Below are positions 34,542 to 43,645 of a stretch of DNA of 64,000 nucleotides, piece after piece. Where the stretch lies: contig NZ_CP097800.1 of assembly GCF_000612545.2 (NCBI RefSeq), positions 6,106,501 through 6,170,500 of the forward strand, written 5' to 3'. Every line of letters begins with the position of its first letter. Position 1 is the first letter of the stretch. A program made the translations under genes and the position numbers. Source of the DNA: Streptomyces sp. PCS3-D2. Lineage in GTDB: Bacteria; Actinomycetota; Actinomycetes; Streptomycetales; Streptomycetaceae. Under the pieces are notes generated by a model that searched no databases, was not told where the DNA came from, and saw nothing but the letters and a program-made list of their open reading frames with translations.

Positions 34542-35429
34542 CTAACTCTCCGGAGCCCCGGCCGGCCGCGGCACGACCGGCAGCGGGTACACCGGGGGAG
34601 TGCCGCCGAACTCCGGACACGACGCCTGGTGGTCGCACCAGCCGCACAGCTTGGTCGGCCGCGGCCGCCACTCACCCGTCAGCGTCGCCTCCCGGATGGC
34701 TTCCCACAGCGCCAGCAGCTTGCGCTCCACCCGCTCCAGGTCCGCCACCACCGGGTCGTACGTCAGCACGTCCCCGCTGCCCAGGTACACCAGCTGCAGC
34801 CGCCGCGGCACGACCCGCTTCAGCCGCCACACCACCAGCGCGTAGAACTTCATCTGGAACAGCGCACCCTCGGCGTACTCCGGCCGCGGCGCCTTCCCCG
34901 TCTTGTAGTCGACGATCCGCACCTCACCCGTCGGCGCCACGTCCACCCGGTCGATGATCCCGCGCAGCCGCAGCCCCGACTCCAGCTCCGTCTCCACGAA
35001 GAACTCCCGCTCCACCGTCTCCAGCCGCGTCGGGTCCTCCAGCGTGAACCAGCGCTCGACCAGCGCCTCCGCCTCCGTCAGCCACCGCGCCAGTGCCGCC
35101 CCCTCATCGCCCTCCGGGAACAGCTCGGCCAGCTCCGGCCGCGAGCGGAGCAGCCGGTCCCACTGCCCCGGGACCAGCTCCTTCGCCCGTGGCGCCGTCC
35201 GCTCCTGCGCGGGATGATCGAAGAGCCGCTCCAGCACCGCGTGCACCAGCGTGCCCCGGGTGGCCGCCGCGCTCGGCTTCTCCGGCAGCTTGTCGATCAC
35301 CCGGAACCGGTACAGCAGCGGGCACTGCATGAAATCGCTCGCCCGGGAAGGAGAGAGCGAAGAGGGTGCCGCAGCACTGGGGCTCGCGGCTTCGGCCGCG
35401 CCAGGCACGGCACCGGGGCTCGTCGTCAT
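34542..35429 (-). CDS. RecB-family PD-(D/E)XK nuclease with Fe-S cysteines
   Basis: 295 residues. The nuclease core is GIIDRVDVA followed by VRIVDYKTGK (Asp and Lys of PD-D/E-x-K), with the Q-x-x-x-Y motif in FQMKFYALVVW. Cys at the N-terminal side in DFMQCPLLYRF and three in CGWCDHQASCPEF at the C-terminus give a C...C-x2-C-x5-C set, as in AddB and Cas4 proteins, where it binds a 4Fe-4S cluster. No helicase domain, so it is a stand-alone exonuclease-like protein of DNA repair type. Start ATG 35429; about 157 bp of divergent promoter region follows up to the protease gene. The 15-bp tandem repeat lies directly after the stop. Confidence 0.88.
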   Translation of the reverse strand: MTTSPGAVPGAAEAASPSAAAPSSLSPSRASDFMQCPLLYRFRVIDKLPEKPSAAATRGTLVHAVLERLFDHPAQERTAPRAKELVPGQWDRLLRSRPELAELFPEGDEGAALARWLTEAEALVERWFTLEDPTRLETVEREFFVETELESGLRLRGIIDRVDVAPTGEVRIVDYKTGKAPRPEYAEGALFQMKFYALVVWRLKRVVPRRLQLVYLGSGDVLTYDPVVADLERVERKLLALWEAIREATLTGEWRPRPTKLCGWCDHQASCPEFGGTPPVYPLPVVPRPAGAPES

Positions 35430-35586
35430 GCACAAAACCCTACGACCCGCCACGGACAGCACGCGCATACCATCGACGCCGGGCCCCCTCGCACTGCATG
35501 ATCGGAGCATCACCGGGCACCGCGCACACCGTCCCGAACGCGACCAGAACCACACATGAACCCCCAGCACCGAACGAAGGACAGAC

Positions 35587-36786
35587 GTGGCAGACACCGA
35601 CCAGACCGGCGGGCGCGATGACCGGCGCCCGGGACCGGGCGGCGGACTCCTCATGGGCCGCCCCTTCGGCGTGCCCGTCTACGTCTCTCCCAGCTGGTTC
35701 CTCGTCGCCGCCCTCATCACCTGGGTCTTCGGGGACCAGCTCGACCGCGTCCTGCCCGACCTCGGACCCGTCCGCTACCTGGTCTCCCTCTTCTTCGCGG
35801 TCGCCTTCTACGCCTCGGTCCTCGTCCACGAACTCGCGCACACCGTCGCCGCCCTCCGCTTCAAACTCCCCGTACGCCGCATCCAGCTCCAGTTCTTCGG
35901 AGGCGTCTCGGAGATCGAGAAGGAGTCCGAGACCCCCGGCCGCGAGTTCGTCCTCGCTTCCGTCGGCCCGCTGCTCTCCCTCCTCCTCGCCGGCGGCTTC
36001 TACCTCGGCATGAAGGCCGTCGACCCCGCGACCGTCCCCGGCGTACTCCTCGCCGGCCTGATGATCTCCAACCTGCTCGTCGCGGCCTTCAACCTGCTCC
36101 CCGGCCTGCCCCTCGACGGCGGCCGCATGCTCCGCGCCGTCATCTGGGGCATCACCGGCAAACCCATGGCCGGCACCATCGCCGCCGCCTGGGTCGGCCG
36201 CGCCCTCGCCGTCGCCGTCCTGCTCGGCCTGCCCCTGCTCACCCACACCGGACTCCTCGGCAACCGCACCGAGGAGATCGGCGGCATGGACACCGTCATG
36301 GACGCCCTCCTCGCCGCCATCCTGGCCGCCATCATCTGGACCGGAGCCGGCAACAGCCTGCGCATGGCCCGGCTGCGCGAACACCTCCCCGAGCTGCGCG
36401 CCCGCAGCCTCACCCGGCGCGCCATCCCCGTCGAGAGCGCCACGCCCCTCTCCGAAGCCCTCCGCCGCGCGAACGAGGCCGGAGCCCGCGCCCTCGTCGT
36501 CGTCGACGGTCATGGAGACGCCACCGCCATCGTCCGCGAGAGCGCCATCGCCTCCGTACCCGAACACCGCCGGCCCTGGGTCGCCGTCAGCACCCTCGCC
36601 CAGGACCTCACCGACGGCATGAAGGTTTCCGCGGAACTCACCGGCGAAGAACTCCTCGACCACCTCCGCGCCGCCCCCGCCACCGAATACCTCGTCCTCG
36701 AACCCGACGGCGCCATCTACGGCGTCCTGTCCACCCTCGACGTCGAGAAGGCCTTCGTGAAGGCCATGGCACGGCCCCGGTCCTGA
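35587..36786 (+). CDS. Site-2 protease family (M50) membrane peptidase with CBS-like domain
   Basis: 399 residues, GTG start after GAAGGAC. Metalloprotease motif HELAH (HExxH) lies in a TM segment after VAFYASVLV, and the second motif NLLPGLPLDGGRM gives the third zinc ligand Asp. Six hydrophobic segments. The C-terminal cytoplasmic part (about residues 280-390) resembles a CBS pair with ALVVVDGHGDATAIV and LVLEPDGAIYGVLSTLDVEKAF, as in Rip3-like proteases. It probably cleaves a membrane protein such as an anti-sigma factor within the bilayer; the substrate is unknown. It lies 18 bp before trmI, which has its own promoter box. Confidence 0.88.
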   Translation: MADTDQTGGRDDRRPGPGGGLLMGRPFGVPVYVSPSWFLVAALITWVFGDQLDRVLPDLGPVRYLVSLFFAVAFYASVLVHELAHTVAALRFKLPVRRIQLQFFGGVSEIEKESETPGREFVLASVGPLLSLLLAGGFYLGMKAVDPATVPGVLLAGLMISNLLVAAFNLLPGLPLDGGRMLRAVIWGITGKPMAGTIAAAWVGRALAVAVLLGLPLLTHTGLLGNRTEEIGGMDTVMDALLAAILAAIIWTGAGNSLRMARLREHLPELRARSLTRRAIPVESATPLSEALRRANEAGARALVVVDGHGDATAIVRESAIASVPEHRRPWVAVSTLAQDLTDGMKVSAELTGEELLDHLRAAPATEYLVLEPDGAIYGVLSTLDVEKAFVKAMARPRS

Positions 36787-36792
36787 AGCCAA

Positions 36793-36798
36793 TACACT
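36793..36798 (+). promoter_or_regulatory. -10 element upstream of trmI (leaderless type)
   Basis: TACACT ends 6 nt before ATG 36805; no ribosome site between. Confidence 0.5.
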
Positions 36799-36804
36799 GG
36801 TCAC

Positions 36805-37701
36805 ATGTCCGAACCGACCGGTGCCGCCCGCCGACGCGGGCCCTTCAAGGTCGGGGACCAGGTTCAGCTCACCGACCCCAAGGGCCGCCACTACACGTTC
36901 ACGCTCGAAGCCGGGAAGAACTTCCACACCCACAAGGGTTCCTTCCCCCACGACGAGCTGATCGGTGCTCCCGAAGGCAGTGTTGTCCGTACCACGGGGA
37001 ACGTCGCGTACCTCGCGCTGCGCCCCCTGCTCCCCGACTACGTCCTGTCCATGCCCCGCGGCGCCGCCGTGGTCTACCCCAAGGACGCAGGCCAGATCCT
37101 GGCCTTCGCCGACATCTTCCCCGGCGCACGCGTCGTGGAGGCGGGCGTGGGATCCGGCTCCCTGAGCAGCTTCCTGCTGCGCGCCATCGGCGACCAGGGC
37201 ATGCTCCACAGCTACGAGCGCCGTGCGGACTTCGCCGAGATCGCCACCGCCAACGTGGAACGCTACTTCGGCGGACCCCACCCGGCCTGGCAGCTCACCG
37301 TCGGCGACCTCCAGGACAACCTGTCCGACACCGACGTCGACCGCGTCATCCTGGACATGCTGGCCCCCTGGGAGTGCCTGGAGGCCGTCTCCAAGGCCCT
37401 CGTCCCCGGCGGCATCCTCTGCTGTTACGTGGCCACCACCACCCAGCTGTCCAAGACCGTCGAGTCCATCCGCGAGATCGGCTGCTTCGCCGAGCCGCAG
37501 CCGTGGGAGTCGATGATCCGCAACTGGCACGTCGAAGGCCTCGCGGTCCGCCCGGACCACCGCATGATCGGCCACACCGGCTTCCTCGTCACCGCCCGCC
37601 GCCTCGCGGACGGCGTCGAGCCCCCCATGCGCCGCCGCCGCCCCGCCAAGGGCGCCTACGGCGAGGACTACGAAGGTCCCGGCAGCGACCGCTCCGCGTA
37701 G
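36805..37701 (+). CDS. trmI: tRNA (adenine-58-N1)-methyltransferase TrmI
   Basis: 298 residues. The N-terminal beta domain has HTHKGSFPHDELIG and P-x-x-x-DYVLSMPRGAAVVYPKD. A SAM-binding Rossmann fold follows with ARVVEAGVGSGSLSSFLL (motif I), LHSYERRADFAEIA (acidic residue for ribose) and VDRVILDMLAPWECL (catalytic motif). It methylates A58 in the T loop of tRNAs. In actinobacteria this gene is usually linked to the proteasome ATPase gene, and it lies about 1.4 kb from arc here. A very stable hairpin follows at 37736. Confidence 0.93.
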   Translation: MSEPTGAARRRGPFKVGDQVQLTDPKGRHYTFTLEAGKNFHTHKGSFPHDELIGAPEGSVVRTTGNVAYLALRPLLPDYVLSMPRGAAVVYPKDAGQILAFADIFPGARVVEAGVGSGSLSSFLLRAIGDQGMLHSYERRADFAEIATANVERYFGGPHPAWQLTVGDLQDNLSDTDVDRVILDMLAPWECLEAVSKALVPGGILCCYVATTTQLSKTVESIREIGCFAEPQPWESMIRNWHVEGLAVRPDHRMIGHTGFLVTARRLADGVEPPMRRRRPAKGAYGEDYEGPGSDRSA

Positions 37702-37735
37702 GGTCCCTCCACCCCCGCGGCAGCCCCAACACGAC

Positions 37736-37785
37736 GGCGCTGCGGCGCAGTTCCCCCGACACCGGGGGAACTGCGCCGCAGCGCC
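37736..37785 (+). terminator. Terminator after trmI
   Basis: 22-bp perfect stem with a 6-nt loop (GACACC), followed by TTTTCG. Confidence 0.85.
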
Positions 37786-37899
37786 TTTTCGTTGTCTCCG
37801 CGTCGCCTTCGTACCGACCCGGACCCTGCCGTTCCACCCCCGTGTGAGGTGTGGCACGATGCTGGCTCCCCGTCACCCTTCGCACAGGAGACACCCCGC

Positions 37900-38493
37900 G
37901 TGCTGCACACCCCCGCCACGCTGGCAACCCCGGACCCCCTGGCCCACACCCGGACCAGGCTCCTCCACTGGCTCACCACGGCCACCGCGATGGCCGCCGT
38001 CATAGCCGCAGCGGGACTCGTACAGCCGGCCACGGGCAGCCCGGCGGCCGGGCGGGAGCCCGCGGGGGAGGGCCCGCAGGCCGTCGCCCCCGACGCCGCG
38101 GCCGTCACCTACCCCCTCGACTGCAAGGGCGCGTCGCAGACCGTCACCGCCACCGCCCAGGGCGACCTCGACGGCGACGGCCGCCCCGAGACCGTGGCGG
38201 CCGTCCGCTGCGACGCGGGCTCCGGCACCCCGCCGCACGCGATCTACGTACTCACCCAGGGGCCGGCCGAGGGCTCCCGCCCCCGCGTCGTGGCCACCCT
38301 CCTGGACACCCCCCAGCGCCGGACCGCCACGGAACTGACCGTGCGCGACCGGACCGTCACCGCGAGCCTCCTCGGCTACTCGGGCCCCGAGGTCCCGCGC
38401 TGCTGCCCCGACAAGAAGCAGCTCGCCAAGTGGCGCTGGAGCGACGGAAAATTCCGCCAGGAGCTGACGGACTCGGCCGCCAGGAGTGTTTGA
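37900..38493 (+). CDS. Secreted or membrane-tethered protein of unknown function
   Basis: 197 residues from GTG 37900, with AGGAGA 9 nt upstream. One N-terminal hydrophobic helix (WLTTATAMAAVIAAAGLV, about residues 24-41) is a signal anchor or signal peptide. After a Pro/Gly/Ala-rich linker comes a folded part with DLDGDGRPETVAAVRCDAG, an FG-GAP/EF-hand-like calcium loop. Cys pairs occur, including RCCPDKKQ. The C-terminal KWRWSDGKFRQELTDSA is a common end in streptomycete secreted proteins of this kind. No catalytic motif. It is convergent with the ferredoxin gene, with only 4 bp between stops. Confidence 0.65.
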   Translation: MLHTPATLATPDPLAHTRTRLLHWLTTATAMAAVIAAAGLVQPATGSPAAGREPAGEGPQAVAPDAAAVTYPLDCKGASQTVTATAQGDLDGDGRPETVAAVRCDAGSGTPPHAIYVLTQGPAEGSRPRVVATLLDTPQRRTATELTVRDRTVTASLLGYSGPEVPRCCPDKKQLAKWRWSDGKFRQELTDSAARSV

Positions 38494-38497
38494 AACG

Positions 38498-38818
38498 TCA
38501 CTCCGCGTCCGGGCCGAAGACCTCCACCCCGTCCGAAACGCGCCTTACGTGGATGCAGTCACCCGGGCATTCCTTCGCCGAGTCGACCACGTCCTGGAGG
38601 AGCGGCAGCGGCACCGGCGTGGTCGCCCCCGCCTCCTGCAGCAGCTCGTCGTCCGCGCTCTTCACGTACGCCAGACCGTCGATGTCCAGCTCGAACACCT
38701 CGGGCGCGTACTGCGCGCAGATGCCGTCCCCGGTGCAGAGGTCCTGGTCGATCCAGACCTCGAGCGGCTCGCCGGTCCCGCCGGCGCCGCCCGTCGGAGC
38801 GTCCTGCTGCACGGTCAT
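38498..38818 (-). CDS. Ferredoxin with Asp at the second cluster position
   Basis: 106 residues from ATG 38818, which has AGGAGAT just before it. The cluster motif reads C-T-G-D-G-I-C at about residue 30, where Asp stands in place of the second Cys of C-x2-C-x2-C, followed by APEVFELDIDG and a distant ECPGDCIHV. Ferredoxins of this kind in actinobacteria carry a 3Fe-4S or an Asp-ligated 4Fe-4S cluster and donate electrons to cytochromes P450 or other oxygenases. No redox partner gene is adjacent. It diverges from arc, with about 264 bp between starts. Confidence 0.85.
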   Translation of the reverse strand: MTVQQDAPTGGAGGTGEPLEVWIDQDLCTGDGICAQYAPEVFELDIDGLAYVKSADDELLQEAGATTPVPLPLLQDVVDSAKECPGDCIHVRRVSDGVEVFGPDAE

Positions 38819-39036
38819 ATCTCCTGCCGTTTCCTGCGGTGAGTGATCCATCCCGGTCACGACCCGCAACAAGTCGCGCGGGCCCTGACGGGTGTTGAAC
38901 ACTTCGACCTTACAACCGGCGGCTTCCCGAGTTTGATGGGTGGGTATTTCCTTGGCGTGAGGGAGTACGCAAGGGTGAAGATCGGACACACCTCTATCGT
39001 CTTTGTGATCTAGGGGTTTCAATCACCACCAGCCCA

Positions 39037-39042
39037 GGTAGG
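39037..39042 (+). promoter_or_regulatory. Possible -10 box for arc
   Basis: TAGGGT, 40 nt upstream of GTG 39083. The 264-bp divergent region also serves the ferredoxin gene. Confidence 0.35.
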
Positions 39043-39082
39043 GTCAGGAAGCGTCCAGCTCCCCTTGGAGGAGGTGAGGACC

Positions 39083-40849
39083 GTGGCAGCCCACGACGAC
39101 GACATCAACCGCGGCATCCGGCCCGCGCGAGGGTCCGAGGACCCCGCCGGCCAGGTTGCCTATCTCGAGCAGGAAATCGCCGTCCTGCGACGTAAGCTCG
39201 CCGACTCTCCGCGACACACGAGGATTCTCGAAGAGCGGATCGTCGAGCTCCAGACGAATCTGGCCGGCGTCTCCGCACAGAACGAACGGCTGGCGAATAC
39301 CCTCCGTGAGGCCCGGGACCAGATCGTGGCCCTCAAGGAGGAGGTCGACCAGCTCGCACAGCCGCCGGCAGGCTTCGGTGTGTTCCTCCAGGCGAACGAG
39401 GACGGCACCGTCGACATCTTCACCGGAGGCCGGAAGCTCCGTGTGAACGTGAGCCCCAGCGTCGACCCGGAAGACCTCCGGCGCGGCCAGGAGGTCATGC
39501 TCAACGAGGCCCTCAACGTGGTCGAGGCCATGGAATTCGAGCGGGCCGGGGACATCGTCACCCTCAAGGAGATCCTCGAGGACGGCGAGCGCGCCCTGGT
39601 GGTGGGGCACACCGACGAGGAACGGGTGGTGAGGCTCGCCGAGCCGCTCCTGGACATCACCATCCGCCCCGGCGACGCCCTCCTGCTCGAACCCCGCTCC
39701 GGCTACGTCTACGAGGTGGTCCCCAAGAGCGAGGTCGAGGACCTGGTCCTCGAAGAGGTGCCCGACATCGACTACGACAAGATCGGCGGCCTGGGCGACC
39801 AGATCGAGCTGATCCGCGACGCGGTCGAGCTCCCGTACCTCTACCCCGACCTGTTCAAGGAACACGAACTGCGGCCCCCGAAGGGCATCCTGCTCTACGG
39901 CCCGCCCGGCTGCGGCAAGACGCTCATCGCCAAGGCCGTCGCCAACTCCCTTGCCAAGAAGGTCGCCGAGGTGACCGGACAGGCCCAGGGGAAGTCGTAC
40001 TTCCTGAACATCAAGGGCCCCGAGCTCCTCAACAAGTACGTCGGCGAGACCGAGCGGCACATCCGCCTGGTCTTCCAGCGGGCCCGTGAGAAGGCCAGCG
40101 AGGGAACCCCCGTCATCGTCTTCTTCGACGAGATGGAATCCCTCTTCCGCACCCGCGGATCCGGTGTCAGCTCGGACGTCGAGAACACCATCGTCCCGCA
40201 GCTCCTCGCCGAGATCGACGGCGTGGAGGGCCTGGAGAACGTCATCGTCATCGGCGCCTCCAACCGCGAGGACATGATCGACCCGGCGATCCTGCGCCCC
40301 GGCCGGCTCGACGTGAAGATCAAGATCGAGCGTCCGGACGCCGAGGCGGCGAAGGACATCTTCGCGAAGTACCTCAAGGCCTCGCTGCCCCTGCACACGG
40401 ACGACCTGTCCGAACACCAGGGTTCCACGGCCGGCACCGTCCACAGCATGATTCAGACCGTCGTCGAGCAGATGTACGCCGAAACCGAGGAGAACCGCTT
40501 CCTCGAGGTCACGTACGCCAACGGCGACAAGGAAGTCCTCTACTTCAAGGACTTCAACTCGGGCGCGATGATCCAGAACATCGTCGACCGAGCCAAGAAG
40601 ATGGCCATCAAGGCCTTCCTCGAACACAACCAGAAGGGTCTGCGGGTCTCCCACCTCCTCCAGGCCTGCGTGGACGAGTTCAAGGAGAACGAGGACCTTC
40701 CCAACACCACCAACCCGGACGACTGGGCCCGGATCTCCGGCAAGAAGGGCGAGCGGATCGTATTCATCCGCACCCTCGTCACCGGAAAGCAGGGCGCGGA
40801 CACCGGACGCTCCATCGACACGGTGGCGAACACCGGTCAGTACCTCTGA
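39083..40849 (+). CDS. arc: Proteasome-associated AAA ATPase ARC/Mpa
   Basis: 588 residues from GTG 39083, with GGAGGAGGTGAGG before it; a TTG at 39065 is less likely. An N-terminal coiled coil (about 20-80) docks Pup. OB domains follow, then an AAA module with Walker [17 protein letters not shown], Walker [11 protein letters not shown], sensor/Arg-finger region [17 protein letters not shown], and a C-terminal Q-Y-L end with the penultimate Tyr of the HbYX type that opens the 20S gate. Hexamers unfold pupylated proteins and feed them into PrcAB. Same length as the S. coelicolor protein as I recall. It is first of the dop-pup-prcBA direction, but dop has its own promoter region. Confidence 0.96.
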   Translation: MAAHDDDINRGIRPARGSEDPAGQVAYLEQEIAVLRRKLADSPRHTRILEERIVELQTNLAGVSAQNERLANTLREARDQIVALKEEVDQLAQPPAGFGVFLQANEDGTVDIFTGGRKLRVNVSPSVDPEDLRRGQEVMLNEALNVVEAMEFERAGDIVTLKEILEDGERALVVGHTDEERVVRLAEPLLDITIRPGDALLLEPRSGYVYEVVPKSEVEDLVLEEVPDIDYDKIGGLGDQIELIRDAVELPYLYPDLFKEHELRPPKGILLYGPPGCGKTLIAKAVANSLAKKVAEVTGQAQGKSYFLNIKGPELLNKYVGETERHIRLVFQRAREKASEGTPVIVFFDEMESLFRTRGSGVSSDVENTIVPQLLAEIDGVEGLENVIVIGASNREDMIDPAILRPGRLDVKIKIERPDAEAAKDIFAKYLKASLPLHTDDLSEHQGSTAGTVHSMIQTVVEQMYAETEENRFLEVTYANGDKEVLYFKDFNSGAMIQNIVDRAKKMAIKAFLEHNQKGLRVSHLLQACVDEFKENEDLPNTTNPDDWARISGKKGERIVFIRTLVTGKQGADTGRSIDTVANTGQYL

Positions 40850-40985
40850 CCCGGAGCGGCTGCGGATGCCCTCCCGGGGCGTCCGCAGCCGACTGCTTTA
40901 CCGACCGCTTTACCGGCCGTATTCCAGCCGGTGACAGGGCAGATTCAATGACGGAAATGATCTCCCCACGAGCGCGCAGTGGTTC

Positions 40986-40991
40986 TAGGCT
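40986..40991 (+). promoter_or_regulatory. -10 element upstream of dop
   Basis: TAGGCT about 120 nt before the dop start, in the 260-bp region between arc and dop. It fits the TAGGCT boxes seen at mshC and other genes here. Confidence 0.35.
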
Positions 40992-41109
40992 CTTCCATAC
41001 CGCCGGTCGCGCAGTGCGGGGACGGGCACCGCACAGTCACACGCACCGGAGCACCAGCGGTACTTGAGCGCCGCCCCCGTCAGGGGCGCCGCCGGGCAAG
41101 GAGGGCCGC

Positions 41110-42621
41110 ATGACCGTACGGCGAGTAATGGGGATCGAGACGGAGTACGGGATCTCCGTCCCCGGTCACCCGAACGCCAATGCCATGCTCACCTCGTCCC
41201 AGATCGTCAACGCCTACGCGGCGGCGATGCACCGGGCGCGGCGCGCCCGCTGGGACTTCGAGGAGGAGAACCCGCTGCGGGACGCCCGCGGCTTCGACCT
41301 CGCCCGCGAGGCCGCCGACAGCAGCCAGCTGACCGACGAGGACATCGGCCTCGCCAACGTCATCCTGACGAACGGCGCACGTCTCTACGTCGACCACGCG
41401 CACCCCGAGTACAGCTCCCCGGAGATCACCAACCCGCTGGACGCCGTGCTCTGGGACAAGGCCGGCGAGCGGATCATGGCCGAGGCCGCCGTACGGGCCG
41501 CCCAGCTGCCCGGGGCCCAGCCGATCCACCTCTACAAGAACAACACCGACAACAAGGGCGCCTCCTACGGCACGCACGAGAACTACCTGATGAAGCGGGA
41601 GACCCCCTTCTCGGAGATCGTGCGCCACCTGACCCCCTTCTTCGTCTCGCGCCAGGTCGTGACCGGGGCGGGACGCGTGGGCATCGGCCAGGACGGCCGC
41701 GAGCACGGCTTCCAGATCAGCCAGCGTGCGGACTACTTCGAGGTCGAGGTCGGCCTGGAGACCACCCTGAAGCGGCCCATCATCAACACCCGGGACGAGC
41801 CGCACTCCGACGCCGAGAAGTACCGCCGGCTCCACGTGATCATCGGCGACGCGAACCTCTCGGAGATCTCCACCTACCTCAAGCTGGGCACCACGGCGCT
41901 CGTCCTGTCCATGATCGAGGACGGGTTCATCGGCGTCGACCTGGCCGTCGACCAGCCCGTACGCACCCTCCACCACGTCTCCCACGACCCCGGACTGAAG
42001 TACCTGATCACGCTGCGCAGCGGCCGGACACTGACCGCCGTGCAGCTCCAGATGGAGTACTTCGAGCTGGCCAGGAAGTACGTGGACGAGCGTTTCGGCT
42101 CGGACGCGGACGAGCAGACCAAGGATGTCCTCGCCCGCTGGGAGGACGTGCTGGGCCGGCTGGAGAGCGACCCCATGAGCCTGTCGGGGGAGCTGGACTG
42201 GATCGCCAAGCGGGAGATCCTGGAGGGCTACCGGCGCCGGGACGGTCTCGACTGGGACGCGGCGCGGCTGCACCTGGTGGACCTCCAGTACTCGGACGTA
42301 CGGCCCGAGAAGGGCCTCTACAACCGCCTGGTGGCCCGCGGCAAGATGAAGCGGCTGGTGGACGAGTCCGCGGTGGAGCGGGCTCAGAGCAAGCCTCCGG
42401 AGGACACCCGGGCCTACTTCCGCGGCCGCTGCCTGGAGCAGTACGCGGACGACGTGGCCGCGGCCTCGTGGGACTCGGTGATCTTCGATCTCCCGGGCCG
42501 GGACTCGCTCCAGCGGGTCCCGACGCTGGAACCCCTGCGGGGGACCCGCAACCACGTCAAGGAGCTCCTGGACCGCTGCCGCACGGCGGAGGACCTGGTC
42601 CGGGTGCTTTCGGGGCAGTGA
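41110..42621 (+). CDS. dop: Pup deamidase/depupylase Dop
   Basis: 503 residues, the length of Dop and longer than PafA. It is of the glutamine-synthetase-like fold. It begins [13 protein letters not shown] with the catalytic Glu region, then has a Dop-type insertion (about 45-75, containing [20 protein letters not shown]) absent from PafA. The ATP/Mg pocket includes YSSPEI and [18 protein letters not shown]. In actinobacteria with Pup ending in Gln, Dop deamidates it; it also removes Pup from tagged proteins. Here Pup ends in Glu, so depupylation should be its main task. SD AAGGAGGGCCGC precedes ATG 41110. 174 bp separate it from pup. Confidence 0.96.
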   Translation: MTVRRVMGIETEYGISVPGHPNANAMLTSSQIVNAYAAAMHRARRARWDFEEENPLRDARGFDLAREAADSSQLTDEDIGLANVILTNGARLYVDHAHPEYSSPEITNPLDAVLWDKAGERIMAEAAVRAAQLPGAQPIHLYKNNTDNKGASYGTHENYLMKRETPFSEIVRHLTPFFVSRQVVTGAGRVGIGQDGREHGFQISQRADYFEVEVGLETTLKRPIINTRDEPHSDAEKYRRLHVIIGDANLSEISTYLKLGTTALVLSMIEDGFIGVDLAVDQPVRTLHHVSHDPGLKYLITLRSGRTLTAVQLQMEYFELARKYVDERFGSDADEQTKDVLARWEDVLGRLESDPMSLSGELDWIAKREILEGYRRRDGLDWDAARLHLVDLQYSDVRPEKGLYNRLVARGKMKRLVDESAVERAQSKPPEDTRAYFRGRCLEQYADDVAAASWDSVIFDLPGRDSLQRVPTLEPLRGTRNHVKELLDRCRTAEDLVRVLSGQ

Positions 42622-42733
42622 GCGCGGCTGAAAGGCCGCCGGTCCGGGAATCATGAGGAGAACCGGACGTTGTGAAAGTACGAGGACGAATGCCGGGCCC
42701 TCCCTATAGGGTCCGACATAGGGTCTGATCTTG

Positions 42734-42760
42734 AGAGATCCCGAATCCCGGGGTCTCTCG
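42734..42760 (+). promoter_or_regulatory. Hairpin in the leader of pup
   Basis: 10-bp stem (one G-T) GAGAGATCCC/GGGGTCTCTC with a 7-nt loop, 35 nt before the pup start. Just upstream lie two copies of ATAGGGTC (from about 42711 and 42718) that could be overlapping -10 boxes. Confidence 0.4.
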
Positions 42761-42795
42761 ACATGAGCGTGCGAACCGAGCGGGGTGAGGTAGAC

Positions 42796-43008
42796 ATGGC
42801 GACCAAGGACACCGGCGGCGGACAGCAGAAGGCGACGCGCTCGACCGAGGAGGTCGAGGAGGCCGCGGTCGAGGAATCGACCGACCTCAAGGAGCGCCAG
42901 GAAAAGCTCTCCGACGACGTCGACTCCGTACTTGACGAGATTGACGATGTACTCGAGGAAAACGCGGAGGACTTCGTTCGGAGCTTCGTACAAAAAGGCG
43001 GCGAGTGA
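42796..43008 (+). CDS. pup: Prokaryotic ubiquitin-like protein Pup
   Basis: 70 residues, starting MATKDTGGGQQKATRS and ending EDFVRSFVQKGGE. The unstructured N-terminal part and the helical C-terminal third (VDSVLDEIDDVLEENAEDF) fit Pup, which threads into the ARC coiled coil. The C-terminus is GGE, already Glu, so PafA can link it to target lysines without prior deamidation. The acidic middle (VEEAAVEESTDLKERQ) is slightly shorter than in S. coelicolor as I recall. SD GGGGTGAGG precedes ATG 42796. 37 bp from the next gene, so they are cotranscribed. Confidence 0.97.
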   Translation: MATKDTGGGQQKATRSTEEVEEAAVEESTDLKERQEKLSDDVDSVLDEIDDVLEENAEDFVRSFVQKGGE

Positions 43009-43045
43009 CCTTCGAATCTAAGGTGGGTCCGCCAGTGTGTGCTCC

Positions 43046-43645
43046 ATGCCTCATGGAACGAAGTGGTGTCGTGGCTGCGCCCGCGACCTGCCACTGAGCG
43101 GATTCGCTTCGGATCGGAATCGAAGCGATGGGCTCCAGCCCAGATGTCGTGAATGCGTGGCGGCGTACAGTGCGGAGCACTACAGGCGCCGCCAGGCAGC
43201 CGAGGGTAAATCCGTCAGGGAGCACGTGGAGGTGCCGGCGGGGCACAAGCTGTGCCGACTGTGCGGCGAGATCAAGCCGCACAGCGAATGGCACAAGAAC
43301 GCAAGTGCTTCTGACGGGTTATCCACTCGATGCAAGGCGTGCCGGACCGCCCTGGGGCGGGCGGACCATCTCAAGCGCTCATATGGCATGACCGAGGCCG
43401 ATCGGGACGAGATGGTCGCCGCTCAGGGCGGGCTCTGCTGCATCTGTCTCAAGGCTCCGGCCGTACATGTGGATCATTGCCACAAGACGGGTAGGGTCCG
43501 AGGCGTACTGTGCTTCAACTGCAACACGGCCATCGGCAAGTTGGGTGACGACCCCGACGCAGCCCGTCGGGTCGTCTCATACTTGGAGGGACACGCGTGG
43601 AAGCCAACAATCGTGGCACAGGGCGTCTACCGGCAGCCTTCCTGA
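43046..43645 (+). CDS. Recombination endonuclease VII-like HNH nuclease, TTA codon
   Basis: 199 residues from ATG 43046; GTG 43037 is an alternative. Two zinc-binding CxxC pairs at the start ([14 protein letters not shown], then PRCREC) are repeated as a second copy ([15 protein letters not shown], then RCKAC). The C-terminal endonuclease VII domain has [27 protein letters not shown] (H-N-H metal site with Cys ligands) and AIGKLGDD. Codon use is softer than in neighbours (AAT, AGA, GAT, GGA common) and a TTA leucine codon lies in frame at 43319-43321, which makes translation depend on bldA tRNA in Streptomyces. The last 49 nt overlap the prcB start. A gene of this type lies here in other streptomycetes as I recall. 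Confidence 0.88.
   Translation: MPHGTKWCRGCARDLPLSGFASDRNRSDGLQPRCRECVAAYSAEHYRRRQAAEGKSVREHVEVPAGHKLCRLCGEIKPHSEWHKNASASDGLSTRCKACRTALGRADHLKRSYGMTEADRDEMVAAQGGLCCICLKAPAVHVDHCHKTGRVRGVLCFNCNTAIGKLGDDPDAARRVVSYLEGHAWKPTIVAQGVYRQPS

Noticed and set aside
35440-37857. 805-codon minus-strand open frame opposite the site-2 protease and trmI
   Set aside because: Shadow of two certain plus-strand genes; no domain features.
41080-42993. 637-codon minus-strand open frame opposite dop
   Set aside because: Antisense of dop, a certain gene. The long open frame results from GC-rich third positions.
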